From: Prostheceraeus crozeri
Taxonomy: Eukaryota > Platyhelminthes > Polycladida > Euryleptidae
Length of the DNA stretch: 64,000 nt
NCBI GenBank assembly: GCA_907163375.1
Contig: CAJQUW010001420.1
Span: 186,001 to 250,000, forward strand
Direction of reading: 5' to 3'
Positions 12,041-22,960 of this stretch are shown piece after piece. The notes under the pieces are model-generated. The model worked only from the letters and a program-made list of their open reading frames with translations. It ran no database searches and had not been told where the DNA came from. A program made the translations under genes and the position numbers. The first letter of the stretch is position 1. Each line of letters opens with the position of its first letter.

Positions 12041-12950
12041 CCACAGAGTATCAAATTCATGTAGACAGGGACTAAAGTCGTCCATTTTTGGTTAATGCAT
12101 GCACTGCGCTCACTTGTCTGTCAACAGATTGTTATTATGCTATTATTGTTATTGCTGTTATTGTTATTATGTAAAACTAAGTATCAGGTTCGATTGTTCA
12201 CTCGTAGCTGTTCGTATTCCTGCTAACTGCTATCTAAAATTATCTGATAATACAAATCAATGCATATATTGCAGATGTCAGTGCATCCGAAGGGGGTCAT
12301 TTTTTCAGTTCTCTCATTTGCTCGCTCATTTGGTGATTTTATTCGCTCATTGATTTTGCCATTCATTTTGATATTTCATAGGATGTCTAGTTCATCCTTC
12401 ATTCAGTAAGTCAAATCGTTCAGTTCATTTCCGTCTAATGCTGCAGTTGCAGGCACTTCCTGTTTTTTTTAATAACAGGGAATTAGCGATTTTGTGACTT
12501 AATAACCTGTGTCAGATTAAATAGGCACAAACTCATTTAAGACCTCAACAATACTAATATTGCAACAAGTATTTGCAACAACTTGAGGCGGAATAATATG
12601 TCCCGAATGAAATGAATGTTTAGCATGCTTTACTTTCTTTCCACGAAAATATATAACATATTAAAAAATCCATTCGATAAACTAGAGAGGCCCGCTTGAA
12701 ACTCATGCTCTTTACAAGAATCGAATCAATCATTGGATCATCTGTTAGAGATAGGCCTTATCGACTCTTCGGCAAAATATAGATCCAAAAGGTCCTTTGA
12801 TTGAAATTTTTGTTTTTTAGTGACTATCTGTGACACGAAGGCGCCGCAAATTCTATTATTTGGTTCATGTTTTCATTATGTTTGTAATGTTGAACCAATA
12901 CATTAAATTGAGACAATGCGGTCATTTCCAATCTTATATCTCCAGATATA
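12041..12950. other. Intronic DNA, no feature recognised
   Basis: AT-rich, including a TTATTG-rich run near 12130-12170. I see no gene or element boundary. Confidence 0.4.
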
Positions 12951-12952
12951 AC

Positions 12953-13162
12953 CCCTCAGACACCTGAAGGAGTCCTGTGGACCAAACAGCCATATTTTTC
13001 TATTTCACTTTTTGTACTGAAATTGTATCAACTGCCCATGTCCACGTAAATTCATCATTTCTCACAATGATTCTGCGTTGCTTCATTTCAATTCAATCAT
13101 GAGAAGTGTGGTGGATAGACCAAGGGAGTCCATTGGATCCCCCCCCCGTCAGGTCTCAGAGA
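12953..13162. mobile_element. Short TIR element, CCTCAGAGACCTGA family
   Basis: It begins CCCTCAGACACCTGAAGGAG and ends with an interrupted inverted copy, TCCATTGGATCC, a C run and GTCAGGTCTCAGAG. The interior TTTTTCTATTTCACTTTTTG matches the 58404-58615 copy in inverted orientation. Ends of the same family also occur at 57687 and near 35290. No clear target duplication is seen. Confidence 0.55.
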
Positions 13163-13169
13163 GCTTAAT

Positions 13170-14440
13170 TGTCCTTTCAAAAACTCTACTTTCAGGTGAT
13201 TTTGTGCATGTTCATGAAGGCACGCAATTGAAAATCTGTCAGGCTTTCCGTGGGAGCGGGATTTCATATGGGAATTCCCATAAAAATTGCGAGAAGCTTC
13301 AAGGGCTTATTATTTTTCTTGCATCTTTTGCACGATTTCATAGTTAATAAATAGCTATGCAAGATAAGATGATTAACCCAAAAGAAAATCACGCATGGAA
13401 TGACAGTACACAGATATTATTTTTATCCACGTGTTGCTGCAACAGAGGCTTTAGAGGTTTACATTAAATTGAGAAATAGAAATTAAGATAATGCATGCTG
13501 AAAGCTTGTCGGTAATATATGCAATTATAAATATATAAATTAATAAATATATACTGTATAATTATAATGTATATAACATATATATATATATATTACATAT
13601 AACATAATAATATATTTATGTTTGATTAGTGATAGGTCTATAAAACTTTCTCATCTTGATTAGGAATCCGATTGTGTGATGTAATCATTGTAATGTGCAT
13701 GTAAGATAAAATGAAAACATGCCTGTTGCATTTTTCTGTATTTGACCCTCGCACATATGCATAGTCTAATTTCAAGCACGGATAAATGTGCTTAGGCCTA
13801 CTGTATTGATCAATTGCCATGCAGGTTGACTAGATACCGTCATCGTATGAGAAATATACTGGAATATAGGTCTATACTAAAATTGCACATGTACCAGTAC
13901 AAATAAACTAAATTCTGTTGACGATCCATTTAATAGTGCTATATTGCTACCAGTAGGCATCCAATCGTATCGGTTCGTAGGAATATTTCATGTAGGGACG
14001 TATTTGTAGTAGGCCTATCATGTTTATATTGGGCTTTTAGGAATAAGGAAGGTAGCTTTTATTCAAAATGCAAGTTAACTGCATCTATAGCAGTCTGATA
14101 TCATGGATTGCAGACCTGCTGCTATTTGTAAAGACCTTTGATTTAATTATCTAATAAAATACGTTACCTAAAAGTTGAAAGTTCCATGGAGAGATTAAGA
14201 CTTGCTTTAGACTTATCATGCATGTACACGGTACACTTGCAGTGGTGTAGAATGTCCCCTAACCTCTGCAAAGGGTTTCAGTCGGCTAAGCTTATCAAAG
14301 AGATATTTGGCTAATGAGAATTATTATGGGAAATAATCGCATATTTTGAAAATCCCGTGGGAATGGGACGAAGAAATCTTGTCCCACTCTGTGGTTTTAT
14401 TGTAGCATATTTGTGTCAGTAGGCCACATTATTAAAGCTA
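13170..14440. other. Intronic DNA with AT-rich microsatellite
   Basis: Nothing gene-like is visible. 13500-13620 is a degenerate TATA-rich simple repeat. Near 14443 a stretch starting CAGGGGTAGCGCAAGG looks like a single end of a hAT-type element whose partner I could not find. Confidence 0.4.
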
Positions 14441-14481
14441 GCCAGGGGTAGCGCAAGGCAAGTTGCTACTTGAAGTAGCTA

Positions 14482-15027
14482 CTACAAGTAGCAACTTGAG
14501 TTCCGTATTATTAGAGAAAGGCTAGCGTCAAATCCGATGCCAGTTATACGCCAGGAATATGAATGATCAAATGGTGGAGCTGCTGACACTTTGTAGTCAC
14601 TTGAAATGTCACCAGAAATTAGGATATACATGTAATCTAACTGCGCGTCTCCATACGTTGGTTTGTTATATAAGTTAGGCAAATCACAATTGTTGCAAAG
14701 ACACATCTAGTCGATTGAAGTCGCCACATAAAATAACATTATAACGAGCATTTGAGTACAAGAGCCGATCAACTTCATCGATGAGAAATGAGGAGATAAC
14801 ATCATTGTTACGTCACGATGGTATGGGAGGAACATAACAACAAATTAGAAATATAGAAACACTAGTCAAATCTATGATCAAGCATTCAATCTCATCAGGC
14901 TTCGTCAACGCATGAACTTGCCGTGGTAACAGTCGATTATGTATCCATGCGGATACACCACCACCAATACGAAGTTTTTTCATCATCACGAAAGATAGTA
15001 TAGTCCAGACAACAGAGTAAATCGTCA
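14482..15027 (-). pseudogene. LINE endonuclease fragment
   Basis: Minus-strand frames give RIGGGVSAWIHNRLL, then FLICCYVPP, VILCGDFNRLD and PTYGDAQLDYMYI followed by DHS. These are parts of an apurinic-type (EEP) endonuclease domain in order: the GGG strand, the Y-P-P strand, the GDFN motif and the LDY...SDH end. A stop and frame shifts break it. The upstream ORF1 remnant of the same LINE lies at 15717-15960; the two are separated by the MITE at 15036-15708. Confidence 0.8.
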
Positions 15028-15035
15028 GTTATCAT

Positions 15036-15708
15036 CAGGGATTGTAAATAATTGATTGGCAAATAAAAAATCAATTATTTTGCCATCAATCAATTAATTT
15101 TAATTGGAAATTCATCAATCAATTAATTACAATTAATTGCCAATATTCTTAATAGGCCTACGTGGGCCTTAATTGCATTAATTCATTTAACCCTAGATTT
15201 GATTCATTGTCTCGACTTGATTTTTTGACTTTTTATAGAAAGGAACATTTTATCGACGGATATTCCTTAGACTTTCTATAAATTATCTCTGAAATCAGAC
15301 TAGATTAAAGACTCAAATTGCAGGTACTAAGATCTATAAAGAATATCTTAACTATGTTCTCAAGTGAAAAATGCGAAATGAGGTGAATTTAAAATAATTT
15401 TTGTATTCATACAATAGAAGCAACCTGTACTAGTCATCAATCATCCCTAACCTCAGACTAAAAATTCACACGAGTATGACATGCGTGTATGCAATCCGCA
15501 CGCCTGCGATTTTTAATTGTTAAATGGAAGTTGATCTCAAAGGAGTGTGTGTAGACCTAGATGGAGTTTGAATGTACAAATATTGAAGGTAAATTATTAA
15601 AAAAGTAGGAACCAAGTAAGTACCAAGTGCTAACATAGGCGGAATTTATTGACATTGATCCAATTAATTGCAATTAATTATTAACCAATTAATTTTTTAC
15701 AATCCCTG
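15036..15708. mobile_element. hAT-type MITE with perfect 8-bp target duplication
   Basis: The ends CAGGGATTGTAAATAATTGA and AATTTTTTACAATCCCTG are inverted repeats. GTTATCAT occurs on both sides (15028-15035 and 15709-15716) without mismatch. The ends are built of AATTAATTG repeats. It has split an older LINE remnant. Confidence 0.85.
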
Positions 15709-15716
15709 GTTATCAT

Positions 15717-15960
15717 ATCGTTAAGCCACCACGTTTTCATCCTTTTCACGTCTTTGTTTGAGCTCAGATCGAAGAGCTTGGTCAGCAAGAAGTTCATCAG
15801 GTGTAAGATCGTGTTTAATATGGACATTGCGAAATTCATGATTTCTGTCTAATTTAGCAAGCTTTACTGCTGAACGAATAACATCATTCTTGGCATCAAA
15901 GGATGCAAATGTTATTTTTACTGGTCTTATTCTAGTCCCTTTTACACCAAGAAGATGAAA
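15717..15960 (-). pseudogene. LINE ORF1 C-terminal fragment
   Basis: About 78 open codons on the minus strand contain RPVKITFASFDAKNDVIRSA, then HIKHDLTPDE and ALRSELKQRREKDENVVA before a stop. The RPVK...DLTP...LR.ELK.R pattern is typical of the ORF1 protein (RNA-binding chaperone) of CR1-like LINEs. It continues toward the endonuclease fragment at 14482-15027 once the inserted MITE is removed. Confidence 0.65.
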
Positions 15961-16866
15961 GCTTTTATATTCAGAGCTACGTACTTTGTCCGAGACTTAT
16001 TAATAATTTTTCAATCAAAACCTTGTTTTGTTGTTTTTGGTCATCGGCCTGGTATGAGACAGATTCAGGCAACATTCGTCATTCGTCCGGCCTTATCAGA
16101 AGAAATCATGGAAGAAATAGATCCTGTCATATCATCAACTGAATCCATCTGCGATCAACGCAATCAAATCAACGTCACGATAGCGGAATTCCGACAGCGG
16201 GTAGCTACGACACAAACCACGTGACCAAAAATCGATAGTTGAAGATTCGTCCGACGGGGGTTTGTTCTATCTGGTCGCAGTTATCAGACGATTGGCATCA
16301 ACCGACAATACCGGCTGTTCAACATGCAGCACAGACAGACTGATAATTCGTAGAGACTTTCACTGGTGTTACTAAATTTGGAATTCCGATGCGAAGACCA
16401 GCTAGATCGCGCAATATGAACAATAGTCACAGAGGCGGCGAACAGAAACTTGAAACGGCGATAGACCAGCAGCGATGAAAAATCAAAATGAATCAAGGCG
16501 ATACTTGTGTAAAGCACACCAAGGGAATTACTGTGATGTAAATTTCGACCAAATGTATGTAAATGTTGTAAATTCGAGGGCAAAACATCCACATACAGAG
16601 CAAATGCGACTATAATCACGAGAGACGCTAGTAACCGACCGACCGCAGCGTGTTGTTGATGGGACACATTAAAAGCGCTACACACCAGAATATTATTAGG
16701 AGGCTGCGTGAAATAGAATGTTGACATACTAAATAGAAAAATAACCCTAGTGCGCTAGCCTCTTAAAACGCTTTGCTTTAGGATTTTTTTATTAGTTACG
16801 AATAGTATCTTGCTTTAGTGTGTGATTCAGTAGGTGCTGGTTTAGAGTGCATGTGTGAAGCAGCCC
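15961..16866. other. Probable upstream part of the LINE remnant
   Basis: No certain coding sequence. Given the ORF1 fragment just downstream on the minus strand, this may be the 5' part of the same LINE. An open minus-strand frame (16284-16727) lacks any motif I recognise. Confidence 0.3.
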
Positions 16867-16869
16867 TAA

Positions 16870-17499
16870 AGCCGCGTGTACACTAGTCAACTAGGTGGAA
16901 GTCAACTAAACATCACGTGATTTTTTCACTCCGCGCACTCGCTCTGTTCCGAAGTTGGTGTCGTTCAACTAGGTTGACCTCCGTGTACACTGCAATTTAA
17001 TTGACTGGTCAACTAAAGTACTAGGGAAGAATAAACGTCTCTTGCATCTCTATTTTTGTAGTTGGGATGCAGTGAATCCCACAAGCATTGATGTTTTGAA
17101 TACTCCTCCACGAAATTATACGTTTGTTGGGAGCTCCATTTACTGTTATCCATAGCCATTTTGCGACAGACTCGATCAGCGTCAAGCAAAGTAAATGATT
17201 CAACAAATAATGTGCGTGGGAGAGAACAACGATGTCCTCAACCGGTGATAATAAATCGATGGAACCTCAAAAAATCTCAGAGAATCCATCAACGAGTGCT
17301 GTGAAGTTAGATATCTATTGCCATCTACTGCTTAGTTGACCTCTTAGTTTACCTGTGAGGTAAAGTGATTTAGTTGACTTCTATCATGGAGTCAACTAAA
17401 CAGAATTGATGCCGCGCGCTCATTTTGGCGCGTGTGTCGATGAGAGCGTCGATGTGTGTCTAGTTGACTTCCACCTGGTTGACTAGTGTACACGCGGCT
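16870..17499. mobile_element. PIF/Harbinger-like MITE
   Basis: The ends AGCCGCGTGTACACTAGTCA and TGACTAGTGTACACGCGGCT form long inverted repeats (about 40 bases with few mismatches). TAA lies directly outside both ends (16867-16869 and 17500-17502), the 3-bp TWA target duplication of PIF/Harbinger elements. No transposase is present. Confidence 0.7.
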
Positions 17500-17502
17500 T
17501 AA

Positions 17503-18068
17503 TTCTGTGGGCTTGCTAATGAACGATTATTAATCGACGACATCTCCCGATCTTCATTGTGACATCAGAATGAACTAATTTTGCAAGTTAAGAAAAAAAG
17601 AATGCATTCTTCACCGTAAATGAATATGATGACGTCCCTGGCTTGCAGTGTTTAACGTTCTACACAATAGAGTGAAATGTAACGCGAATTTCAACAGTGA
17701 ACTATCTGCGGTTGAAAGGATAAATCTAAGAATTTTAGCCACTTGACATGTCCGCACGTGCATTGAGATCCCAATTATGATTACTGAAATAGCGAATTTG
17801 AAGCGTTCATCAACTTAACGAAATTTAAAAACCATCCCTATATTTTACTGGATGATGAGCAGGCCGAAGTGTAGTGAAATTCGAATTATAGAAATCTGAC
17901 AATAATTAGACGCTCACTTCGAGAGAAAAATTTGTTCATGAGCGCGCGTTCGGCGCTAACAATACAAGGCTGGTTGTCGCTTGTCGAAGATCAAAGCGAT
18001 TACTGTCTTTCACGCCTGGCTGTTGACACTTATCGTTCAGAGAAGATAAAACATCAACACAAATATAC
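17503..18068. other. Intronic DNA, no feature recognised
   Basis: Gene A intron 2 continues with AT-rich sequence that I cannot assign. Confidence 0.4.
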
Positions 18069-18078
18069 TATAAAACCT

Positions 18079-18354
18079 TGACCAGTCGGTTCGGGAGTTT
18101 CATTTGATAACAGCAAAAGCAAGAACACTTTTCAGTGTGAACTCCGTGTTTTTATTTGGTCAAGCAGTCAATAATAAAATCAAAGTTACAGGAATTTGTC
18201 AAACATTGTAAAAATGTTGTACAACATTTGTCAAACATCAACAGTTGACAAGGGCCAAGAGGCCGAAAATTCCTGTAACTTTGATTTTATTATTGACTGC
18301 TTGACCAAATAAAAACACGGAGTTCACACTGAAAAGTGTTCTTGCTTTTGCTGT
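18079..18354. mobile_element. Palindromic retroposon with 10-bp target duplication
   Basis: Arms of about 85-90 bases, almost perfect inverted complements, run from near AACAGCAAAAGCAAGAACAC (about 18107) inward and back to GTTCTTGCTTTTGCTGTT. TATAAAACCT flanks the unit on both sides (18069-18078 and 18355-18364). The longer, variable duplication suggests retroposition, for example as Penelope-like derivatives do, rather than cut-and-paste. No coding sequence is present. Confidence 0.6.
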
Positions 18355-18480
18355 TATAAAACCTAGCTTATAAATAACGGTTGAATATTTCGATGCATGA
18401 AACGGGGATCATTCCAATCGGCATGATCTTCCGATTTTTAATGCAACATAATAATTAGCTAAATTTGAAAGTGTAGAAAC

Positions 18481-18987
18481 CAGATAATTAGACCGGTCAT
18501 CTCTTCGTCCATTTGAAGGGAAGCATTGGAACATGCAACGTTAATGAAATGGCACAATCGGCTGACATAATACCATAGCAAATCAACAGCCAGTTCAACA
18601 TTAAATACGCCAAATTGTGCAAAGTTTCAGTGACTGTTATCAACCGGGTCACACAGCAAAGAGACACAGACGATGTCAAGTTCTACAAAGAAGTTTGTGA
18701 ACATTTTTTCATGCGCCGCTAACTTTTTTAATAATGATTGGAAGGACAAACATTATCGAGAAAACTTTTCCTCAATGATCTGAATTCCTCGAATCTGAAG
18801 GAATCATGGCGATCGGAGCATTTTGAAGGAATTCTCAGCAATCCGCAAGCGACGCACGACTTTTTCCTATCTCTGTAAGGTATTAAAAATTTCTTATTAC
18901 CCACTTATTAAGTTCCTGCATGTGCCATCGTTATGAATCAGTTTGCACTTCTAGCAAAGTGATGCGGTTAAACAATCTAATTCTGTG
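18481..18987 (+). mobile_element. hAT-type MITE, family 1, copy 2
   Basis: This copy is homologous over its length to 2601-3135. It starts CAGATAATTAGACCGGTC and ends CTAATTCTGTG, and GTAGAAAC flanks it exactly on both sides (18473-18480 and 18988-18995). The perfect 8-bp duplication fixes the family as hAT-like. Confidence 0.8.
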
Positions 18988-18995
18988 GTAGAAAC

Positions 18996-20049
18996 AGTGT
19001 AGAATACATTTCTAATAATATGTTGCCAAGTAAGTGACACAACATGACGTCCCTCCTATCGCCCACGATGGAGCAATGGCAGTCCAACTCAATGTGTAGT
19101 CTCAGTCTCATCATTTTGTAGATATTGGAAAGTAATTCTTAACAATTACTATCTAAGAACAGTGGGATCCTCTCATGCCATGATTGCTCAAACTATGAAT
19201 TTAAAGTATATACGTTGAAATCTGAGAATGCAATATCAGAAAAGAAATCCCTCGAATTTTCTGACTTAATACATTGTGAACAAGTTACTACATATATGTA
19301 AGTGATGCATTATTGTAATTCCTATCTTGAACGTTTTAATCAAATCATTAGAAGTGTCAGATGTATTGATTGGGAGCTTTCTTCTTACTCTCTGAATTTC
19401 TTCTGTTATTCTGAATTATTTCTGAATTACTTTCCAAAGCTTTCTGGATAGAAAAATTTTTGTCAATTTATCGGCAGTACATCTTGATTCTTATCAGGCT
19501 ACTGAGATAAAAAATTACAATTCGATTACTTAGCAATTTTAAGCATACTATTTCATCACAATTTCATTATCATACAAATTTATCAACGATCACGGATGTC
19601 AAACAGTTTGAAATGCTTTTCTATGGGTATTTACAAATGCGCTTGGGATTCTAGAATGGCAAACCCACAATTTAGTAAATTTGAAAACTATGAAAATCAC
19701 GGAATATTAGCATTGTTGTACCACTTCATGCGCAAGTAATTAGTATCAATGATAATCTATTTTGTCGTCATTAAGTGAAATTCATGAATAGGAATATTGG
19801 TTGTCTAAATGTTGAAAATAACTATTCATTCCATTTATCAGGCAAAAGTGTAATGCATAAATAGAATGTGTCGCTTAAATTCCATTTTAGCGCAAAATTT
19901 ATTCAGTCATGGAATAATTTTTATAATTGCAGTTTATGATTCGATATGTTTATTCAAATTAGAAAAATCATACACCATCTTGAAGCCAGAGCGCTCAACA
20001 TTACTACGCTGTAAACATCACATCAGATATCTTTCAATTTTGCGCTCAA
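18996..20049. other. Intronic DNA, no feature recognised
   Basis: AT-rich gene A intron 2 sequence, with no motif, repeat or ORF that I can support. Confidence 0.4.
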
Positions 20050-20061
20050 ATATTCAATCTA

Positions 20062-20581
20062 ATAATTCTCATCATGGGAAGCCACAAAGCGTCGATGTAA
20101 CATAACAGAAACAACAGAAAATAACAAAATAAGTCGTTACTTCTTCAGACATCAAAATAGTAGTAAGAAAATAACTTAAAAGTAACGAAGGAAAGAAAGA
20201 ATCATTTATTCCACACAGTGACGATATGAAACTTAGTCTTGTTGGAAGAAGCAAAAGTCTGAGACCGCAACGGTTCATTTATAACACGCTTCCTCCAAAC
20301 CACTTATCTATCAATTATCTCCATCGTAAGAAGTAATGACTTATTTTGTTATTTTCTGTTAATGATTTATTTTATTTGTCTTTGTTGAACATGGCGTGAT
20401 GTGATCGATTACTAATCATGAACTGCAACACGGCAGCTACATTCATTCGCCTGACGATGGCCGTCTGTAACACCCGAAAGGCGTTGTGATTTCAAACAAA
20501 AAATAAAGTGATACGTAAACATTGACGCTTTGTGGCTTCCCATGATGAGAATTATCAGTGATTCAAGCCCTCTATTTCCTG
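20062..20581 (+). mobile_element. 520-bp hammerhead-motif retroposon with 12-bp target duplication
   Basis: ATATTCAATCTA occurs exactly at 20050-20061 and 20582-20593. Inside are 36-base inverted arms (TTCTCATCATGGGAAGCC near 20065 and GGCTTCCCATGATGAGAA near 20534) and a CTGACGA...GAAA hammerhead-like core at 20451-20479. There is no ORF. The structure suits a non-autonomous Penelope-like terminal unit or a retrozyme-like element. Confidence 0.6.
20451..20479 (+). ncRNA. Hammerhead-ribozyme-like core (weak)
   Basis: CTGACGA followed 18 bases later by GAAA matches the two conserved boxes of a hammerhead core. Stem II is poor and stems I and III are not convincing, so I treat it as a motif, probably decayed. 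Confidence 0.3.
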
Positions 20582-20614
20582 ATATTCAATCTAGTATCAT
20601 CCCGGGAATTTGCT

Positions 20615-20770
20615 TGGACATAGCGCTAGGCTAGCACTAGGATAGTTACTGTCTCTATTAATACGACAGCCTAGCGCTAGCTCTCAGACGTATAGTGCTA
20701 ACCTAGCGCTACCCTTTTCCTATCTTCTTTAACACGGAGGTTGCTGCTAGGCTAGCGATTCCTTTAGTAA
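20615..20770. repeat. Cluster of TAGCGCTAGG-type palindromic words
   Basis: Related palindromic words (GCGCTAGGCTAGC, GCCTAGCGCTAGC, ACCTAGCGCTA, GCTAGGCTAGCG) occur four times in about 150 bases in both orientations. I do not know the origin; they could be the end of a TIR element. Confidence 0.5.
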
Positions 20771-20799
20771 TACGTCCTGGTTACAATGTTAGAAGCGTT

Positions 20800-21130
20800 T
20801 GAAAAATCATTCACCTATCTATGACTCATAAGCTGCTGCACTTATTGACAGAGATTATGGCAGAATCGGCGAGGACGTGAATCAAAACTTGCAACTATAG
20901 AAAGTTGACCGTCAAAGATATTCAGCTCCCATTGCAGAAGAGGCGTCATCCGGACAGGAACGTGAAAGCGAGGAAGAGGACTTGGGCAAGGACAATACCA
21001 GTAAAATGACAAATATGTCCATGCAGAATGAAGAAAATTCTGTAACGTCTTCGTCTTCAGATAGCAAAACGATGCTCATACAAATAATAATTTAAAAAAT
21101 CCATATACAAGCTGCTCATCCGCCATGTTG
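20800..21130 (+). other. Coding-like acidic stretch of unknown origin
   Basis: One frame reads without interruption through EEASSGQERESEEEDLGKD and on to SVTSSSSDSK (about 20905-21070). It has no start, no splice sites that I trust and no recognised domain. It may be a fragment of a host or transposon protein. Confidence 0.25.
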
Positions 21131-21876
21131 AAGTTTAATGATTCGGACTGAATTCAGTGCATGATAAAGGACTGAAGGAATGTCTATGCATGTAATTCTT
21201 ATATATTTCATAAGGAATTATAGCACGAGAGGTTGGGGAGAGATGGGTTAGCAGCACATTTCTGCTGCCAGATATCTTTCCTTTCTACGCATAACAGATA
21301 CGCATTATTCATGTTTCAAAGTCAATGCAGTGCTAATTCTATGATTCCTCAGTCAAATTTTAAAGCTTTTGTATGTAACATGAACTTCGTTTATCTCAGT
21401 CTTTTCTTGATAATGGCTATGGTGTAAATAACCGAAATATATTGATTGACGCTTTGTATGCTTTATGTAACAATAAATAACTTGACTTTTTCCAAACCTA
21501 TTTTCAGTTATGGACAAAAGTCAAAGAATATTTTCTTAACTGTAAATTATAAATAGCGTCCCTTTGCAGTTCATTCTAGAAATGTTGAATCCTAACCAAA
21601 ATGATCACAAAAAGTGTCAAAAAATTCAAAAAAAGGTGTCCGAACAACACCATTTTACAGGCGAGGGCAATGCCCATGCGATCTCGGTGTTGACAGGGTT
21701 AAATTGAAGATATTGGGTGTGCAGCTAAATATTCTATATATAATAAATATATATTTCGAAATATATATTGTGAAAGATATTTCTGTTTTTTAATTGAAAA
21801 TTCAAAACTTTACTTTCAATCTCATTAACTGAGCTTAACTGACTTAAATGAGCACATGTTGAACATTTCTTTTTAG
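21131..21876. other. End of gene A intron 2
   Basis: Nothing recognised until the pyrimidine-rich acceptor TTTCTTTTTAG at 21866-21876. Confidence 0.4.
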
Positions 21877-22074
21877 GTGGCGTTCGCCTGGCAAATGAGG
21901 ATGAAATTAATAAATTGAAGAAAAGAGTTCTGAAACAGCGCCGTACTGTTCATAAAGGTTTAATTTATCAAGCTTACAGGGGTACTGAATCGTCCGGTGA
22001 AGGTTTCACACGTATATTAGCCGTTACCAAGGATAAGTGCATCAGGGACAGTCAACTGACACTGGATGATGATG
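21877..22074 (+). CDS. Gene A exon 3
   Basis: It encodes residues 115-180 plus one base of codon 181. It contains VRLANEDEINKLKK, LIYQAY and AVTKDKC with Cys169. Exon 3 of gene B (58832-59032) shares RLANE.EI.K.KK, LIYQAY and AVTKDKC and is 201 bases, so the phase is conserved. The acceptor is pyrimidine-rich and the donor is GTAAGT. In ependymin-related proteins a conserved cysteine after a V-T/V-K strand lies in this part. Confidence 0.75.
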
Positions 22075-22138
22075 GTAAGTTTCTGCAAAATATATTTGCA
22101 AATTGGTAAATTGATTTGTGAGTGAAATGTCATTTCAG

Positions 22139-22245
22139 GAGGATCCACTCTCAATCTAATGAGCAATTACAAAGAAGATATCGAAGACAAATTATTTAAT
22201 CTCCCGGCAGACTGCAAGGTAGGCAAGTACCCACCTAAGTTTTAA
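22139..22245 (+). CDS. Gene A exon 4 (terminal)
   Basis: It encodes residues 181-215 and a TAA stop: SNYKEDIEDKLFNLPADCK followed by nine residues. Gene B ends with SNYKEEVKNKAFEFPVPADK plus CK. The D..F..P..C ending recalls the C-terminus of ependymin-related proteins. The preceding intron is only 64 bases and ends TGTGAGTGAAATGTCATTTCAG, nearly the same as in gene B. Confidence 0.7.
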
Positions 22246-22265
22246 TTGTCAATTGGATTGTTGAG

Positions 22266-22271
22266 AATAAA
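22266..22271 (+). terminator. AATAAA polyadenylation signal of gene A (candidate)
   Basis: AATAAA lies 20 bases after the gene A stop codon, directly before a PLE-derived fold-back insertion. Similarity with gene B runs through GGATT just before it, so the signal may be native, but it could also belong to the insertion. Confidence 0.4.
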
Positions 22272-22280
22272 GGACCAGAC

Positions 22281-22960
22281 ATTATGAGTTGGATGAGAGA
22301 AGTCCTTTTTGTATTGATAAAATACAGCTTTATTAGGATGAGGCCTTTCGGACGCACCAAGCGACCATCATCAGGTGCAGGCAGTCATGAAACTAAACAT
22401 CAGTTGATCATGCCACATTGCTGAACAGGAGTCAAGTACGGAACTAGACGCCAAAACATAGAACTATACAAAATGTTTTAATCATGTCGCGTATACAATA
22501 TTAACAAATTAAATGACTACTGTTAAAACAAGAAGTAGACGAAAAAATGTACATAAAAAGTCAAGAGAAGCAAACGAAGGAAAGAACTATGCTAAAAACT
22601 CCACAAGTCACTCAAAGAATGCTTTACACGATTGGAAGAACCAAGCTTCTTTGACCGCAAGGCTTCTTTTACTATCCTCTTCCTCCATAAGGATTCTTTT
22701 TCCACTATTTGCATACCTTCAAAGTCAACTTGATGATCACCTTCAAAGACATGACGGGCTACTTCAGGACGTTCAACGTCTGTCTTTGACTGCCCTGATG
22801 TGCTCCTTTCTCCTCTCCTCCAATGTGGCATGATCAACTGATGTTCAGTTTCATGACTGCTTGCACCTGATGATGGTCGCTTGGTGCGTCCGAAAGGCCT
22901 CGTCCTAATAAAGCTGTATTTTATCAATACAAAAAGGACTTCTCTCATCCAACTCAAACT
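22281..22960. mobile_element. PLE-derived fold-back unit just 3' of gene A
   Basis: About 140-base inverted arms (AGTTGGATGAGAGAAGTCC at the left, GGACTTCTCTCATCCAACT at the right) carry a hammerhead-like core. The interior near 22755-22825 (CTACTTCAGGACGTTCAACG onward) resembles the 3' region of the PLE composite near 27885. TGTCAATTG occurs at 22247-22255 and 22960-22968 and could be the target duplication. Confidence 0.6.
22867..22895 (+). ncRNA. Hammerhead-ribozyme-like core
   Basis: CTGATGA, then GGTCGC-TTGGT-GCGTCC (a stem II candidate with one T-T mismatch), then GAAA. AGG/CCT with a 6-base loop follows as a short stem III, ending CTA as a possible cleavage triplet. Stem I does not form convincingly. 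The inverted complement lies in the left arm near 22340-22370. Confidence 0.4.

Noticed and set aside
16284-16727. 147-codon minus-strand frame upstream of the LINE remnant
   Set aside because: No recognisable motif; position suggests LINE 5' sequence rather than an independent gene.
20451-20479. Functional hammerhead ribozyme
   Set aside because: Only the two conserved boxes are clear; pairing around them is poor, so it is kept as a motif only.
22513-22957. ORFs of 106 and 121 codons in the fold-back unit
   Set aside because: They run through inverted arms and a PLE 3' region, so they are accidental.
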